NCBI GenBank assembly: GCA_964592335.1
Contig: CAZQEU010000070.1
Span: 1-7,099, forward strand
Direction: 5' to 3'
Source of the DNA: CAZKUB01 sp964592335
GTDB lineage: Archaea > Thermoplasmatota > E2 > DHVEG-1
DNA: 7,099 nucleotides
Shown: one piece after another, positions 1-5,297 of the stretch
Position numbering within the stretch: the stretch's first letter is position 1
How the letters are laid out: each line of letters begins with the position of its first letter
Program-made: the position numbers and the translations under genes
Notes under the pieces: model-generated
Seen by the model: the letters and a program-made list of their open reading frames with translations, nothing else
Databases searched by the model: none
Told to the model about the DNA's origin: nothing

Positions 1-74
1 ATCAATCTATAGTCTTTATGATAATAACTCTAATCATTATTTCTTTAGTATTTGGCGTATTAAATTATCCTTGA
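1..74 (+). CDS. C-terminal end of a membrane protein (partial, 5' end outside window)
   Basis: Reading from base 3, an open frame runs into the window and stops at TGA 72-74. The 23 visible residues include IVFMIITLIIISLVFGVL, a typical hydrophobic membrane-spanning helix, followed by the short tail NYP. The other two plus frames give an immediate stop or a non-hydrophobic peptide. A T-rich terminator-like tract follows about 50 nt later on the same strand, as expected for the end of a gene. The family cannot be identified from so little sequence. The chance that this is a fortuitous frame is modest, given the strongly patterned hydrophobic content. Confidence 0.55.
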   Translation, partial: QSIVFMIITLIIISLVFGVLNYP

Positions 75-84
75 TTGTAAACAA

Positions 85-108
85 AGCAGGTAGGAGAGGG
101 TTTTGAAC
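85..108 (-). repeat. tRNA-3'-end-like repeat, divergent copy 1
   Basis: Read on the minus strand this is a T-loop-like GTTCAAAAC followed by CCTCTCCTACCTGC. It matches the frame of the three better copies at 1553, 2939 and 3718 (GTTCAAATC then CCTTCCCCTGCA), with about 3 extra bases and several substitutions. It begins 10 nt after the TGA of the upstream plus-strand gene, the same spacing as copy 4. The matching T-stem 5' strand and the rest of a tRNA are absent, so it is not a functional tRNA. It is the weakest copy and could be a different tRNA tail. Confidence 0.4.
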
Positions 109-124
109 ACGCGCATTATTTATT

Positions 125-138
125 ATTTTTCTTTTTTT
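125..138 (+). terminator. T-rich transcription terminator of upstream gene
   Basis: T5, C, T7 on the plus strand, 50 nt after the stop codon at 72-74 and just before the next promoter. Archaeal RNA polymerase terminates at runs of U without needing a hairpin, which fits. Confidence 0.5.
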
Positions 139-140
139 AC

Positions 141-180
141 ACTTTGACAGTTTTACAAGTTATTCTTAAATAATATTACT
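141..180 (+). promoter_or_regulatory. Promoter of the 40-codon ORF, with shared upstream block
   Basis: A TATA-like CTTAAATAAT at 165-174 predicts a transcript start near 193 and a leader of about 20 nt before the ATG at 215. The block 143-178 matches 388-423 (upstream of the acyltransferase gene) at 30 of 36 positions without gaps, including the whole TATA region and an upstream TTTGACA. The similarity extends beyond the TATA box, so it may include a regulator site common to both genes. Confidence 0.5.
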
Positions 181-214
181 CGTAAAAACTTAGATATAAA
201 TCTGGTGATTGTTT

Positions 215-337
215 ATGACACATAACTATATGTTAAAAAATAAAAGCAAGAACAAATATGTTAAATATTTAGTAAAAAGATATGGAAAGAAACGAGCTGA
301 AGAGTTTTTAGAAAGTTCAGAATTTATTAACAACTAA
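215..337 (+). CDS. Small basic protein, 40 residues, unknown function
   Basis: ATG at 215, TAA at 335-337. The start is supported by GGTGAT at 204-209, a strong archaeal Shine-Dalgarno match, 5 nt before the ATG, and by a TATA box about 45 bp upstream. The product is lysine-rich at its N-terminus (KNKSKNKYVKYL) and looks like one or two amphipathic helices, with an RYGKKRAEEFLESSEF stretch that reads as natural protein. An 11-T tract 29 nt after the stop completes a full transcription unit. No family is recognised; a small nucleic-acid-binding or regulatory protein is only a guess from its charge. It is short enough that automatic gene callers would often skip it. Confidence 0.6.
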   Translation: MTHNYMLKNKSKNKYVKYLVKRYGKKRAEEFLESSEFINN

Positions 338-365
338 CTAAGACTCTTTTTTCATTTATTTCTAA

Positions 366-376
366 TTTTTTTTTTT
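366..376 (+). terminator. Oligo-T terminator after the small ORF
   Basis: Eleven consecutive T on the plus strand, 29 nt after the TAA of the 40-codon ORF and directly before the next promoter block. Typical of archaeal intrinsic termination. Confidence 0.55.
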
Positions 377-385
377 AATTTTCTC

Positions 386-425
386 TTTTTGACATTTAGA
401 CAGGTTATTATTAAATATTATTAAT
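386..425 (+). promoter_or_regulatory. Promoter of the acyltransferase gene, duplicate of the block at 141-180
   Basis: TATA-like TTAAATATT at 411-419 predicts a start near 440. That gives a leader of about 17 nt if translation starts at GTG 457, or about 70 nt if it starts at ATG 511. The block is nearly identical in order and spacing to 141-180 (offset exactly 245 bp). Confidence 0.5.
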
Positions 426-456
426 GTCAAGAGTTAACAAGCAACACTGATGCAAG

Positions 457-1269
457 GTGAGAAAAATAAAAAGAAAACAAATTAAAACAGAGATTGTTGA
501 CCTTTTCTGGATGAGGGATAAAAAAAATAAAAAAAGGTTCATTGAAATAGATCTGTTGAGAGGTATCGCAATAATACTTATGATCTTTGGTCACCTTCTC
601 TGGGATTTAGACTATTTCAACCTCGTGCCAATAAATAATTTTGCATATTCAACTCTTCAAAAAATAGTGCCAACCCTCTTCTTCTTATTAGTAGGGATAA
701 GTATCACCTTAGGAAGAAAAAAGAATGAGCTGATAGAAGGAAACAAAAAAACATACAGAAAAAAACTTTTTGTTAGGGGTTTTAAAATTTTTAATTTAGG
801 TATGCTTCTAACAATATTTAGTTTAATTTTTATTTCCAGTCGTCCTGTGTTTTTTGGCGTTTTACATTGTATTGGTATCTCAGTTGTATTAAGTATTTTT
901 TTCTTAAAATACAGATATGCTAATATCTGTTTAGGCTTGTCTTTCATAATAATAGGATTGTTTATCTCAAACATAAATCTAAGCAACCCTTCCATTTTTC
1001 ATCTCATAATTGGTCTTCATCAATCAAATATCTGGATGTATACTGTTGATTATTTCCCATTACTCCCCTGGTTTGGTGTAACCCTTCTTGGCATAGGCTT
1101 TGGTGATCTGCTTTATGAAAGCGATAAAAGAAGATTTAAACTACCGGATTTGTCAAAATACCGCCCGGCCAAACTGTTTTCATGGTTTGGAAGACACTCG
1201 TTAGAAATATATCTTGTTCACCAGCCATTGCTTGCTGGTATAATATATGTTTTCATGGGTTCTTTTTAA
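457..1269 (+). CDS. DUF1624 / heparan-alpha-glucosaminide N-acetyltransferase-like membrane protein
   Basis: An integral membrane protein of 270 residues (252 from the later start), matching in pattern the prokaryotic DUF1624/HGSNAT catalytic-domain family. These are predicted to move acyl groups across the membrane onto sugars or other substrates; the substrate here is unknown. Family landmarks visible are IDLLRGIAIILMIFGHLLWDL (positions 31-51) with His46 as the candidate acyl-carrying histidine, GVLHCIG (134-140), DYFPLLPWFGV (198-208) near the C-terminal third, and SLEIYLVHQPL (248-258). About seven hydrophobic helices can be seen, near 32-50, 65-85, 108-127, 131-150, 154-172, 197-218 and 246-268. 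The GTG at 457 lacks a spaced ribosome site; ATG 511 would start the protein at MRDKKNKKRF, closer to where the family normally begins, but also lacks one. It stands alone on its strand with its own promoter. Confidence 0.8.
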   Translation: MRKIKRKQIKTEIVDLFWMRDKKNKKRFIEIDLLRGIAIILMIFGHLLWDLDYFNLVPINNFAYSTLQKIVPTLFFLLVGISITLGRKKNELIEGNKKTYRKKLFVRGFKIFNLGMLLTIFSLIFISSRPVFFGVLHCIGISVVLSIFFLKYRYANICLGLSFIIIGLFISNINLSNPSIFHLIIGLHQSNIWMYTVDYFPLLPWFGVTLLGIGFGDLLYESDKRRFKLPDLSKYRPAKLFSWFGRHSLEIYLVHQPLLAGIIYVFMGSF

Positions 1270-1293
1270 AAAAAGTTTTTTGAAAAATTATAA

Positions 1294-1304
1294 AACTTTA
1301 TAAC
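1294..1304 (+). promoter_or_regulatory. TATA box of candidate RNA gene
   Basis: AACTTTATAACC is a good archaeal TATA element, preceded by an A-rich stretch that could serve as the TFB recognition element. Its centre lies about 24 bp before the abrupt rise in GC content at 1321-1328, where a transcript start would be expected. Confidence 0.5.
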
Positions 1305-1320
1305 CAAAATATTACATTAC

Positions 1321-1432
1321 TCGTTTTGGGGGAGTTTGGTGGACCAATGTTCTGGGTTAAAGGATGGGTCTTCCATTATCCGATTCCTCAAATGTGAAAT
1401 GGTGTTTGGGTTTTGAGGGGAACCAAACACAG
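1321..1432 (+). ncRNA. Candidate structured non-coding RNA (GC island with hairpin/pseudoknot)
   Basis: Fifty of the 110 bases at 1321-1430 are G or C (45%), against a flanking background that is visibly far more AT-rich. In AT-rich archaea such islands between genes often mark structured RNAs. The 3' part forms a hairpin: 1402-1412 (GTGTTTGGGTT) pairs with 1421-1430 (AACCAAACAC) over 10 bp with one bulged G. Its 8-nt loop TTGAGGGG (1413-1420) is fully complementary, allowing two G-U pairs, to TTCCTCAA at 1384-1391, which would give an H-type pseudoknot. Further upstream, ATGG 1364-1367 pairs with CCAT 1373-1376, and TTGG 1336-1339 with CCAA 1344-1347. No ORF of note covers the island. No Rfam family is recognised. 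The plus strand is favoured because of the TATA box; the 3' end is unclear. It could also act as a 3' UTR element of the acyltransferase gene. Confidence 0.5.
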
Positions 1433-1552
1433 TTTACATTATCAACACATAATAACAAAAAAATCTAATAAAAAACACCTAATTCCCCCTCACAATTCTA
1501 TTTTTTTAAAAAATATAGTTTTCACACTTATTTATTTCTATGAAAATAAGTT

Positions 1553-1611
1553 TGCAGGGGAAGGGATATGAACTCCAAAACACCGGCGTAATAACAGTTG
1601 TTTCCCCTGTT
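1553..1611 (-). repeat. 59-nt tRNA-tail-like repeat, full copy 2
   Basis: Read on the minus strand, the last 21 nt (1573 back to 1553) are GTTCATATC-CCTTCCCCTGCA. This has the layout of a tRNA T-loop, 3' T-stem, 3' acceptor strand CCCCTGC and discriminator A, as in archaeal leucine tRNAs whose acceptor stem is GCAGGGG/CCCCTGC. The other end (1598-1611) reads AACAGGGGAAACAA, so the ends can pair over CAGGGGAA/TTCCCCTG (8 bp). No D-arm or anticodon arm fits, and at 59 nt it is too short for a tRNA. It matches the copy at 2939-2997 at about 44 of 59 positions without gaps. It lies in the convergent gap just after the oligo-T tract that ends the beta-helix gene. Confidence 0.65.
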
Positions 1612-1613
1612 AG

Positions 1614-1621
1614 AAAAAAAA
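1614..1621 (-). terminator. Oligo-T terminator of the beta-helix gene
   Basis: Eight consecutive T on the minus strand directly after the TGA stop (complement of 1622-1624). An archaeal U-tract terminator fits this position. Confidence 0.55.
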
Positions 1622-2872
1622 TCATAAAAATACTAAAATCAATAAAATAACTAGCAATGTTAAAAGAATTATAATTCCTACAATCCACGCCCCTTTAAAA
1701 AATAAAATATACTTCTTTAAACTATTATCACTACCTGGTTTTATTCTGTTTCTTAAAATATGCCAATTTGCTTTAATTCTAAGAATTTTACCTTCTCCGT
1801 TTTTTGGAAGTTTATTAAATTCCTCAGAATGTTTGTTTTTTAAAATAGAGAAAATCTTACCTTGCAATATGTACATAGTTATTGTGTAAATTATTGCAAA
1901 AAATAAAAAGATATAACTCATAAAAGAAAAAAATTCATAAACATCTTTATTTTCGATATGTTTACCATATATGTCAACGTTATTATCTAAGAAAATATTA
2001 TTATTTGATATCTTATTATCTGAACAATATTTAGAGATGTTAATTCCAACCAGATTGTTTTTTATATTGTTCAGTTCTATTTGAGTAGTATCTGTTCGAT
2101 GTAATATAATCCCAGTTTTTTTATTATCCAAAATATCGTTATTTATAATTATAACATCTGATGTTTTAATTAGCTTTATTGCGTTTATATTGCTTATAAT
2201 TGTATTATTTGATATTAAAATACTAAAAGAATCCAATACTCCTATGCCTTTTTCATTTTCAATTATTTGATTATTTTTTATAATTATATCATTTGAATCT
2301 ACTATACTAATTCCATCTGCTTTTGAATTCTTAATTTTATTATTCATCACAATTGAATTACTTTGATTAGAACCTGCAAGACGAATACCGGCCCTACCAA
2401 AATTTGAGATAACGTTATTTGAAATATTAATATTATAAAAATTTTCAAAATGAATCCCATCGGTCTCTTGTTCTATGGAATTATTAAAAATATTTATATC
2501 ATTAATAAACTCCCCAGTAATCCCAAACCTTTCATATTTATTTTCTATGTAAAAACCACTAAAATTTACATTATTAGATAAGATTGTTACAGCATTTTCA
2601 TTATTTTCATTATAGATACAAGATAATTTATCCTCAGAAGGATTATGTTCGCCAATAATATTTATCGATTTATTAATAACAATATTTTCATAATAATTAC
2701 CTTCATTTACCTCAATCGTATCTCCATTACTTGCAGCATTTATAGCACTTTGAATACTTGTATAATCTACTGTTCCATCATCGTCGACATAAATCGTTTT
2801 ACCATCTACAGAAACTGAAAAAGTAAATACGAAAAAAAATAACAAAATAATCATCAATATTTTTTTAAACAT
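1622..2872 (-). CDS. Exported, membrane-anchored parallel beta-helix (NosD-like) protein
   Basis: 416 residues. Residues 1-24 are a signal peptide or signal anchor (MFKKILMIILLFFFVF). Residues 25-75 hold the characteristic opening of NosD/PbH1 proteins: IYVDDDGTVDYTSIQSAINAA, then GDTIEVNEGNYYENIVINKS. Residues 95-305 are repeated coils of about 20-24 residues rich in N-N-x-I steps (FNNSI, SNNVISN, MNNKIKNS, KNNQIIEN, SNNTIISN, INNDILDN, LNNIKNN), the signature of a right-handed parallel beta-helix. Such domains bind or cleave polysaccharides or act as surface adhesins; no catalytic set is evident here. The C-terminus is less usual: a membrane helix at 313-337, a basic stretch at 338-392 with little hydrophobicity, and a second helix at 393-415. 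The start is supported by GTGATGG immediately upstream of the ATG. Transcribed divergently from the gene at 3060 and flanked by two full copies of the 59-nt repeat. Confidence 0.8.
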   Translation of the reverse strand: MFKKILMIILLFFFVFTFSVSVDGKTIYVDDDGTVDYTSIQSAINAASNGDTIEVNEGNYYENIVINKSINIIGEHNPSEDKLSCIYNENNENAVTILSNNVNFSGFYIENKYERFGITGEFINDINIFNNSIEQETDGIHFENFYNINISNNVISNFGRAGIRLAGSNQSNSIVMNNKIKNSKADGISIVDSNDIIIKNNQIIENEKGIGVLDSFSILISNNTIISNINAIKLIKTSDVIIINNDILDNKKTGIILHRTDTTQIELNNIKNNLVGINISKYCSDNKISNNNIFLDNNVDIYGKHIENKDVYEFFSFMSYIFLFFAIIYTITMYILQGKIFSILKNKHSEEFNKLPKNGEGKILRIKANWHILRNRIKPGSDNSLKKYILFFKGAWIVGIIILLTLLVILLILVFL

Positions 2873-2905
2873 CCCATCACAGAAAAATAAAATAAAGTAT
2901 ATGAA

Positions 2906-2916
2906 CTTATAATTTT
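2906..2916 (-). promoter_or_regulatory. Probable TATA box of the beta-helix gene
   Basis: On the minus strand AAAATTATAAG lies about 38 bp before the ATG, placing transcription start near 2885 and leaving a leader of about 12 nt that still includes the ribosome site GTGATG. Other AT-rich candidates exist nearby, so the exact box is uncertain. Confidence 0.35.
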
Positions 2917-2938
2917 CTATCCTTTGAAATAAAAGTTA

Positions 2939-2997
2939 TGCAGGGGAAGGGATTTGAACTGCATTTTAATGGCAAAAAATTAATTGTTTCTCCTGTT
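2939..2997 (-). repeat. 59-nt tRNA-tail-like repeat, full copy 3
   Basis: Same length and orientation as the copy at 1553. The tRNA-like tail (2959 back to 2939) reads GTTCAAATC-CCTTCCCCTGCA, the best match to a genuine T-loop and acceptor end. The opposite end is AACAGGAGAAACAA (2984-2997), differing from copy 2 by one base. The middle differs strongly between copies except for a GGC block (2971-2973). The T-stem 5' strand is missing (TGCAG instead of AAGGG), so the tRNA fold is broken. It sits in the divergent gap between the beta-helix gene and the membrane protein gene at 3060, upstream of both likely promoters. Confidence 0.65.
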
Positions 2998-3016
2998 GGA
3001 CATGAAACAGCATAAG

Positions 3017-3024
3017 TTTATAAA
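3017..3024 (+). promoter_or_regulatory. TATA box of the six-helix membrane protein gene
   Basis: TTTATAAA is a near-ideal archaeal TATA box. It predicts transcription start near 3045 and a leader of about 15 nt, which includes GAGGAG at 3048-3053, six nt before the ATG. Confidence 0.6.
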
Positions 3025-3059
3025 GAAACATTTTATTTTATGTTTTTGAGGAGACTGGG

Positions 3060-3707
3060 ATGAAAACACCCGCAACCATAAAAGAAAAAATTCTATGGTA
3101 TTTTATTATACCATTTATAGCAATAGCCGGTATAGTACTTTTTCTTTATATGGCAGAGATAATTACATATTCACATAATCTTATCTTTTGGGTAATCATA
3201 ATTTCTATTTTGGTAGGGCAGATTGGTAATTTTAATGACGAATTAAATAAATCGATGAAATGGTATCGCACAAATGTTCAGACGTTGAGAATGATTGCAC
3301 GTAAAAAACTTCGTATTTATAGTATAATCCAACTATGTGTGGTGATAGCCGTGATAGCTTCGGCAATAGCCCGCTCTAATTTGAAATTAGAACATCATTT
3401 TTCCATTGCAATAGCTTTGATAATACTTGTATTAGGAGAAACTATATTTTTTGTTTTTACAGCATGGAATCTGGAAAAGCAACTTTTAACAAAAGAGAAA
3501 AATACTTTTGAAAAAAAGTTGAAGCTTCAGCATCTGCCAATTTTATGGATTTGCTTTGCAATAATCTCTTCTTTATTTGTTTTCTTTTTTTATAATAAAT
3601 TTTTCGCAGAGACACTTGCTATATTCATGCTTGGTTTCTTAGTAATGTTGAACCTGAGTTTTTCAATATTAAATCCATTATTTCAAAAACTGGGACAACT
3701 ATTTTAA
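3060..3707 (+). CDS. Six-helix membrane protein, unknown function
   Basis: 215 residues, ATG at 3060, TAA at 3705-3707. The start is fixed by GAGGAG six nt upstream and a TATA box about 40 bp upstream. Six hydrophobic helices are visible near residues 13-34, 40-57, 85-104, 114-136, 159-179 and 184-206. Two charged loops lie between helices 2 and 3 (NDELNKSMKWYRTNVQTLRM then ARKKLR) and between 4 and 5 (EKQLLTKEKNTFEKKLKLQH). By the positive-inside rule both loops are probably cytoplasmic. No catalytic motif and no family I can name. It stands alone on its strand, divergent from the beta-helix gene and convergent with cdc6, with tRNA-like repeat copies on both sides (ending 63 bp before it and starting 11 bp after it). 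Confidence 0.7.
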   Translation: MKTPATIKEKILWYFIIPFIAIAGIVLFLYMAEIITYSHNLIFWVIIISILVGQIGNFNDELNKSMKWYRTNVQTLRMIARKKLRIYSIIQLCVVIAVIASAIARSNLKLEHHFSIAIALIILVLGETIFFVFTAWNLEKQLLTKEKNTFEKKLKLQHLPILWICFAIISSLFVFFFYNKFFAETLAIFMLGFLVMLNLSFSILNPLFQKLGQLF

Positions 3708-3717
3708 CTAAAATGAA

Positions 3718-3738
3718 TGCAGGGGAAGGAATTTGAAC
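3718..3738 (-). repeat. tRNA-tail-like repeat, truncated copy 4
   Basis: The 21-nt tail on the minus strand reads GTTCAAATT-CCTTCCCCTGCA, one base different from copy 3. The other half of the 59-nt element is missing: what follows on the plus strand is ACATGGGCTGAGTGTTT and then the cdc6 terminator. A weak 5-bp hairpin AACAC/GTGTT (3754-3736) abuts the T-loop. It starts 10 nt after the TAA of the membrane protein gene, in the short convergent gap with cdc6. Confidence 0.6.
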
Positions 3739-3755
3739 ACATGGGCTGAGTGTTT

Positions 3756-3763
3756 AAAAAAAA
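3756..3763 (-). terminator. Oligo-T terminator of cdc6
   Basis: Eight T on the minus strand immediately after the TAA stop of the cdc6 gene, the same arrangement as the end of the beta-helix gene. Confidence 0.55.
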
Positions 3764-5029
3764 TTAGATGAGGCGGGTTTGTCCTCTAAACTTATAATTA
3801 GAAAGCTCATCTACCACGTCATCTTCTTCAAGTATATTCATAATATCTTCAGAGGAGGAAGATATTTTAATATCACGTGTGCGTCCGTACCTGCCCTTTG
3901 ATATAACACGCGCGGTGATTATACCGAGCATATCAAGCTCAGAGATAAGGTCTGCGACACGTCTTTGTGTAAGTCTATCTGTTCTGGTTCTTTTGCAGAG
4001 GTCTTTGTAGATTTCATATACCTCACCTGTGGTAATCGCCCCTGTTGTATCCATTTTTTTATTGTGTTTATCCTGAAATATAATAGCAAGTAGAATAATT
4101 TTAGATTGTGTGGGTAGTGTTCTTACAACCTCTATTATCCTATCAATCTCGATTTTGTTTTGTGCGAGTCGAACATGTTTTTTAGTTATCTTTGGTGATT
4201 TTGCACGATCAGCAAGCTCAGCGCTCATACGAAGAAGATCTAACGCGCGTCTTGCATCGCCATGCTCTTGAGCGGCAAGGGCACTGCAGAGAGGCACGAC
4301 ATCACTGTCTACACAATCTGGTTTTAAAGCGATTTCAACTCTTTGATTTAAGATATCTTGAAGTTCACCTGCATCATATGGTGGAAAGATCATGTTTTCT
4401 TCACCAAGAGATGATTTCACACGAGGATCTAAAAACTCTGTAAATTTTAAATCATTTGAAAGGCCGACAATGCTTACTTTGGCGTTTTTGAGCTCTGTAT
4501 TGATACGACTGAGATTGTACAATACCTCATCGCCTTTTAACTTGTCGACTTCATCAAGTATTATGACAATCACTCCACCGTGTTTTTCAATCATTATTTT
4601 AAGCTTTGAATAAACTTCATCGGTGGGCCATCCTGTAAAAGGAATGCGTTCATCCCAATCATTTATGAAATGGTTTGCTATGTTTTGAAGTACTCTATAA
4701 TGTGTATCAACCACTTCACAATTAATATAAATAAAATTTACTTTTTTTCCTATTTGGCTTCCTTTTGTAAGTAATTCTCTGCCAATAAATTTTGTAACCG
4801 CTGTTTTTCCAGTCCCCGTTTTACCATATATAAAAACATTGGATGGTGTCTCATCACGGAGGGCGGGCACAAGAATTGATGCAAGATTATCTATTTCTCT
4901 ATCACGATGGGGTAGTATGTCAGGCATAAAAGTAGGGCGCATTGCCTCTCGGTTTATAAATACTCCATCGCAGCTTAGAAGTTTACCGAATATATCACTG
5001 TTTACCGTATTTTTTGCAATAAAACTCAT
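3764..5029 (-). CDS. cdc6: ORC1-type DNA replication initiator (Orc1/Cdc6)
   Basis: 421 residues, the normal length for archaeal Orc1/Cdc6. These AAA+ proteins bind origin recognition boxes and load the MCM helicase. Order of motifs: the N-terminal initiator segment FINREAMRPTFMPDILPHRD (24-43), Walker A GKTGTGKT (69-76), Walker B IILDEVDKL (156-164), sensor 1 GLSND (189-193), a candidate arginine finger at Arg203 (DPRVKSSL), sensor 2 GDARRALDLLR (257-267), and a C-terminal winged-helix domain at about 300-390 (TGEVYEIYKDLC, RRVADLISELDMLGII, GRYGRTRDIKI). All key residues are present, so it should be an active ATPase. An AT-rich region with origin boxes lies directly upstream, the usual gene-origin arrangement in archaea. 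GGAGG is upstream of the ATG but only 1 nt away, which is unusually close. Confidence 0.95.
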   Translation of the reverse strand: MSFIAKNTVNSDIFGKLLSCDGVFINREAMRPTFMPDILPHRDREIDNLASILVPALRDETPSNVFIYGKTGTGKTAVTKFIGRELLTKGSQIGKKVNFIYINCEVVDTHYRVLQNIANHFINDWDERIPFTGWPTDEVYSKLKIMIEKHGGVIVIILDEVDKLKGDEVLYNLSRINTELKNAKVSIVGLSNDLKFTEFLDPRVKSSLGEENMIFPPYDAGELQDILNQRVEIALKPDCVDSDVVPLCSALAAQEHGDARRALDLLRMSAELADRAKSPKITKKHVRLAQNKIEIDRIIEVVRTLPTQSKIILLAIIFQDKHNKKMDTTGAITTGEVYEIYKDLCKRTRTDRLTQRRVADLISELDMLGIITARVISKGRYGRTRDIKISSSSEDIMNILEEDDVVDELSNYKFRGQTRLI

Positions 5030-5068
5030 TCCTCCCCATTAATTTGGACCTTTGTAATCAACGAATTG

Positions 5069-5077
5069 ATATAAAAG
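5069..5077 (-). promoter_or_regulatory. TATA box of cdc6
   Basis: CTTTTATAT on the minus strand predicts transcription start near 5047 and a leader of roughly 18 nt. It lies between the cdc6 start and the nearer origin box, so initiator bound at the box could influence cdc6 expression; that link is inference. Confidence 0.5.
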
Positions 5078-5130
5078 TTTATTCGTTTGTTTTTCTCCTT
5101 ATATCCTCCATATGAACCAACAAAGACCAA

Positions 5131-5150
5131 GGCCTTTATTTCCAGTGGAA
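5131..5150 (-). promoter_or_regulatory. Origin recognition box-like site 1
   Basis: On the plus strand TTTCCAGTGGAAC at 5139-5151 contains the TTCCAGTGGAA core shared by archaeal (mini-)ORB elements. Read on the minus strand, TTCCACTGG is followed by AAATAAAGGCC, paralleling site 2. The core is a near-palindrome, so orientation is taken from the match to site 2 and the G-rich end. Confidence 0.7.
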
Positions 5151-5297
5151 CTTATAAATCTTTGCATTTTCATCTATTAATTTTTCTATTAATATAATTT
5201 TAAAAATCAAAGAATTAAAATACTTTAAAAAACATAACTATCTGGGTATACTCATCGTATTATTTTCTAAAATTTTTTGACTACTCACAAAAACAGT

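Noticed and set aside
449..484. Short upstream ORF (11 codons) ahead of the acyltransferase
   Set aside because: It has no ribosome site and would sit within the first bases of the predicted transcript; not enough to claim translational control.
657..995. Minus-strand ORF of 112 codons inside the acyltransferase gene
   Set aside because: It is the reverse shadow of a clear membrane protein with recognisable family motifs; its own product is low-complexity and Lys/Ile-rich with no ribosome site.
1431..1552. Remainder of the convergent gap after the RNA candidate
   Set aside because: AT-rich sequence with a T-run near 1500 that might end the RNA transcript, but no distinct structure, ORF or repeat that I can support.
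1553..1611. Functional tRNA gene
   Set aside because: Only the T-loop, 3' T-stem and acceptor end fit. The 5' T-stem, anticodon arm and D-arm are missing and the element is 59 nt long, so I call it a repeat or tRNA-like remnant.
1506..1688. Minus-strand ORF of 60 codons over the end of the beta-helix gene and the repeat
   Set aside because: It overlaps the conserved end of the beta-helix frame, its terminator and the 59-nt repeat; it has no supporting start signals.
2939..2997. Integron attC site
   Set aside because: GTTGGAC at 2994-3000 fits the GTTRRRY core, but copy 2 has GTTAGAA instead, no RYYYAAC partner is found at the other end, and no integron integrase is visible.
5112..5180. Plus-strand ORF of 22 codons in the origin region
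   Set aside because: It lacks a ribosome site and TATA box and overlaps the origin box; no sign that it is translated.
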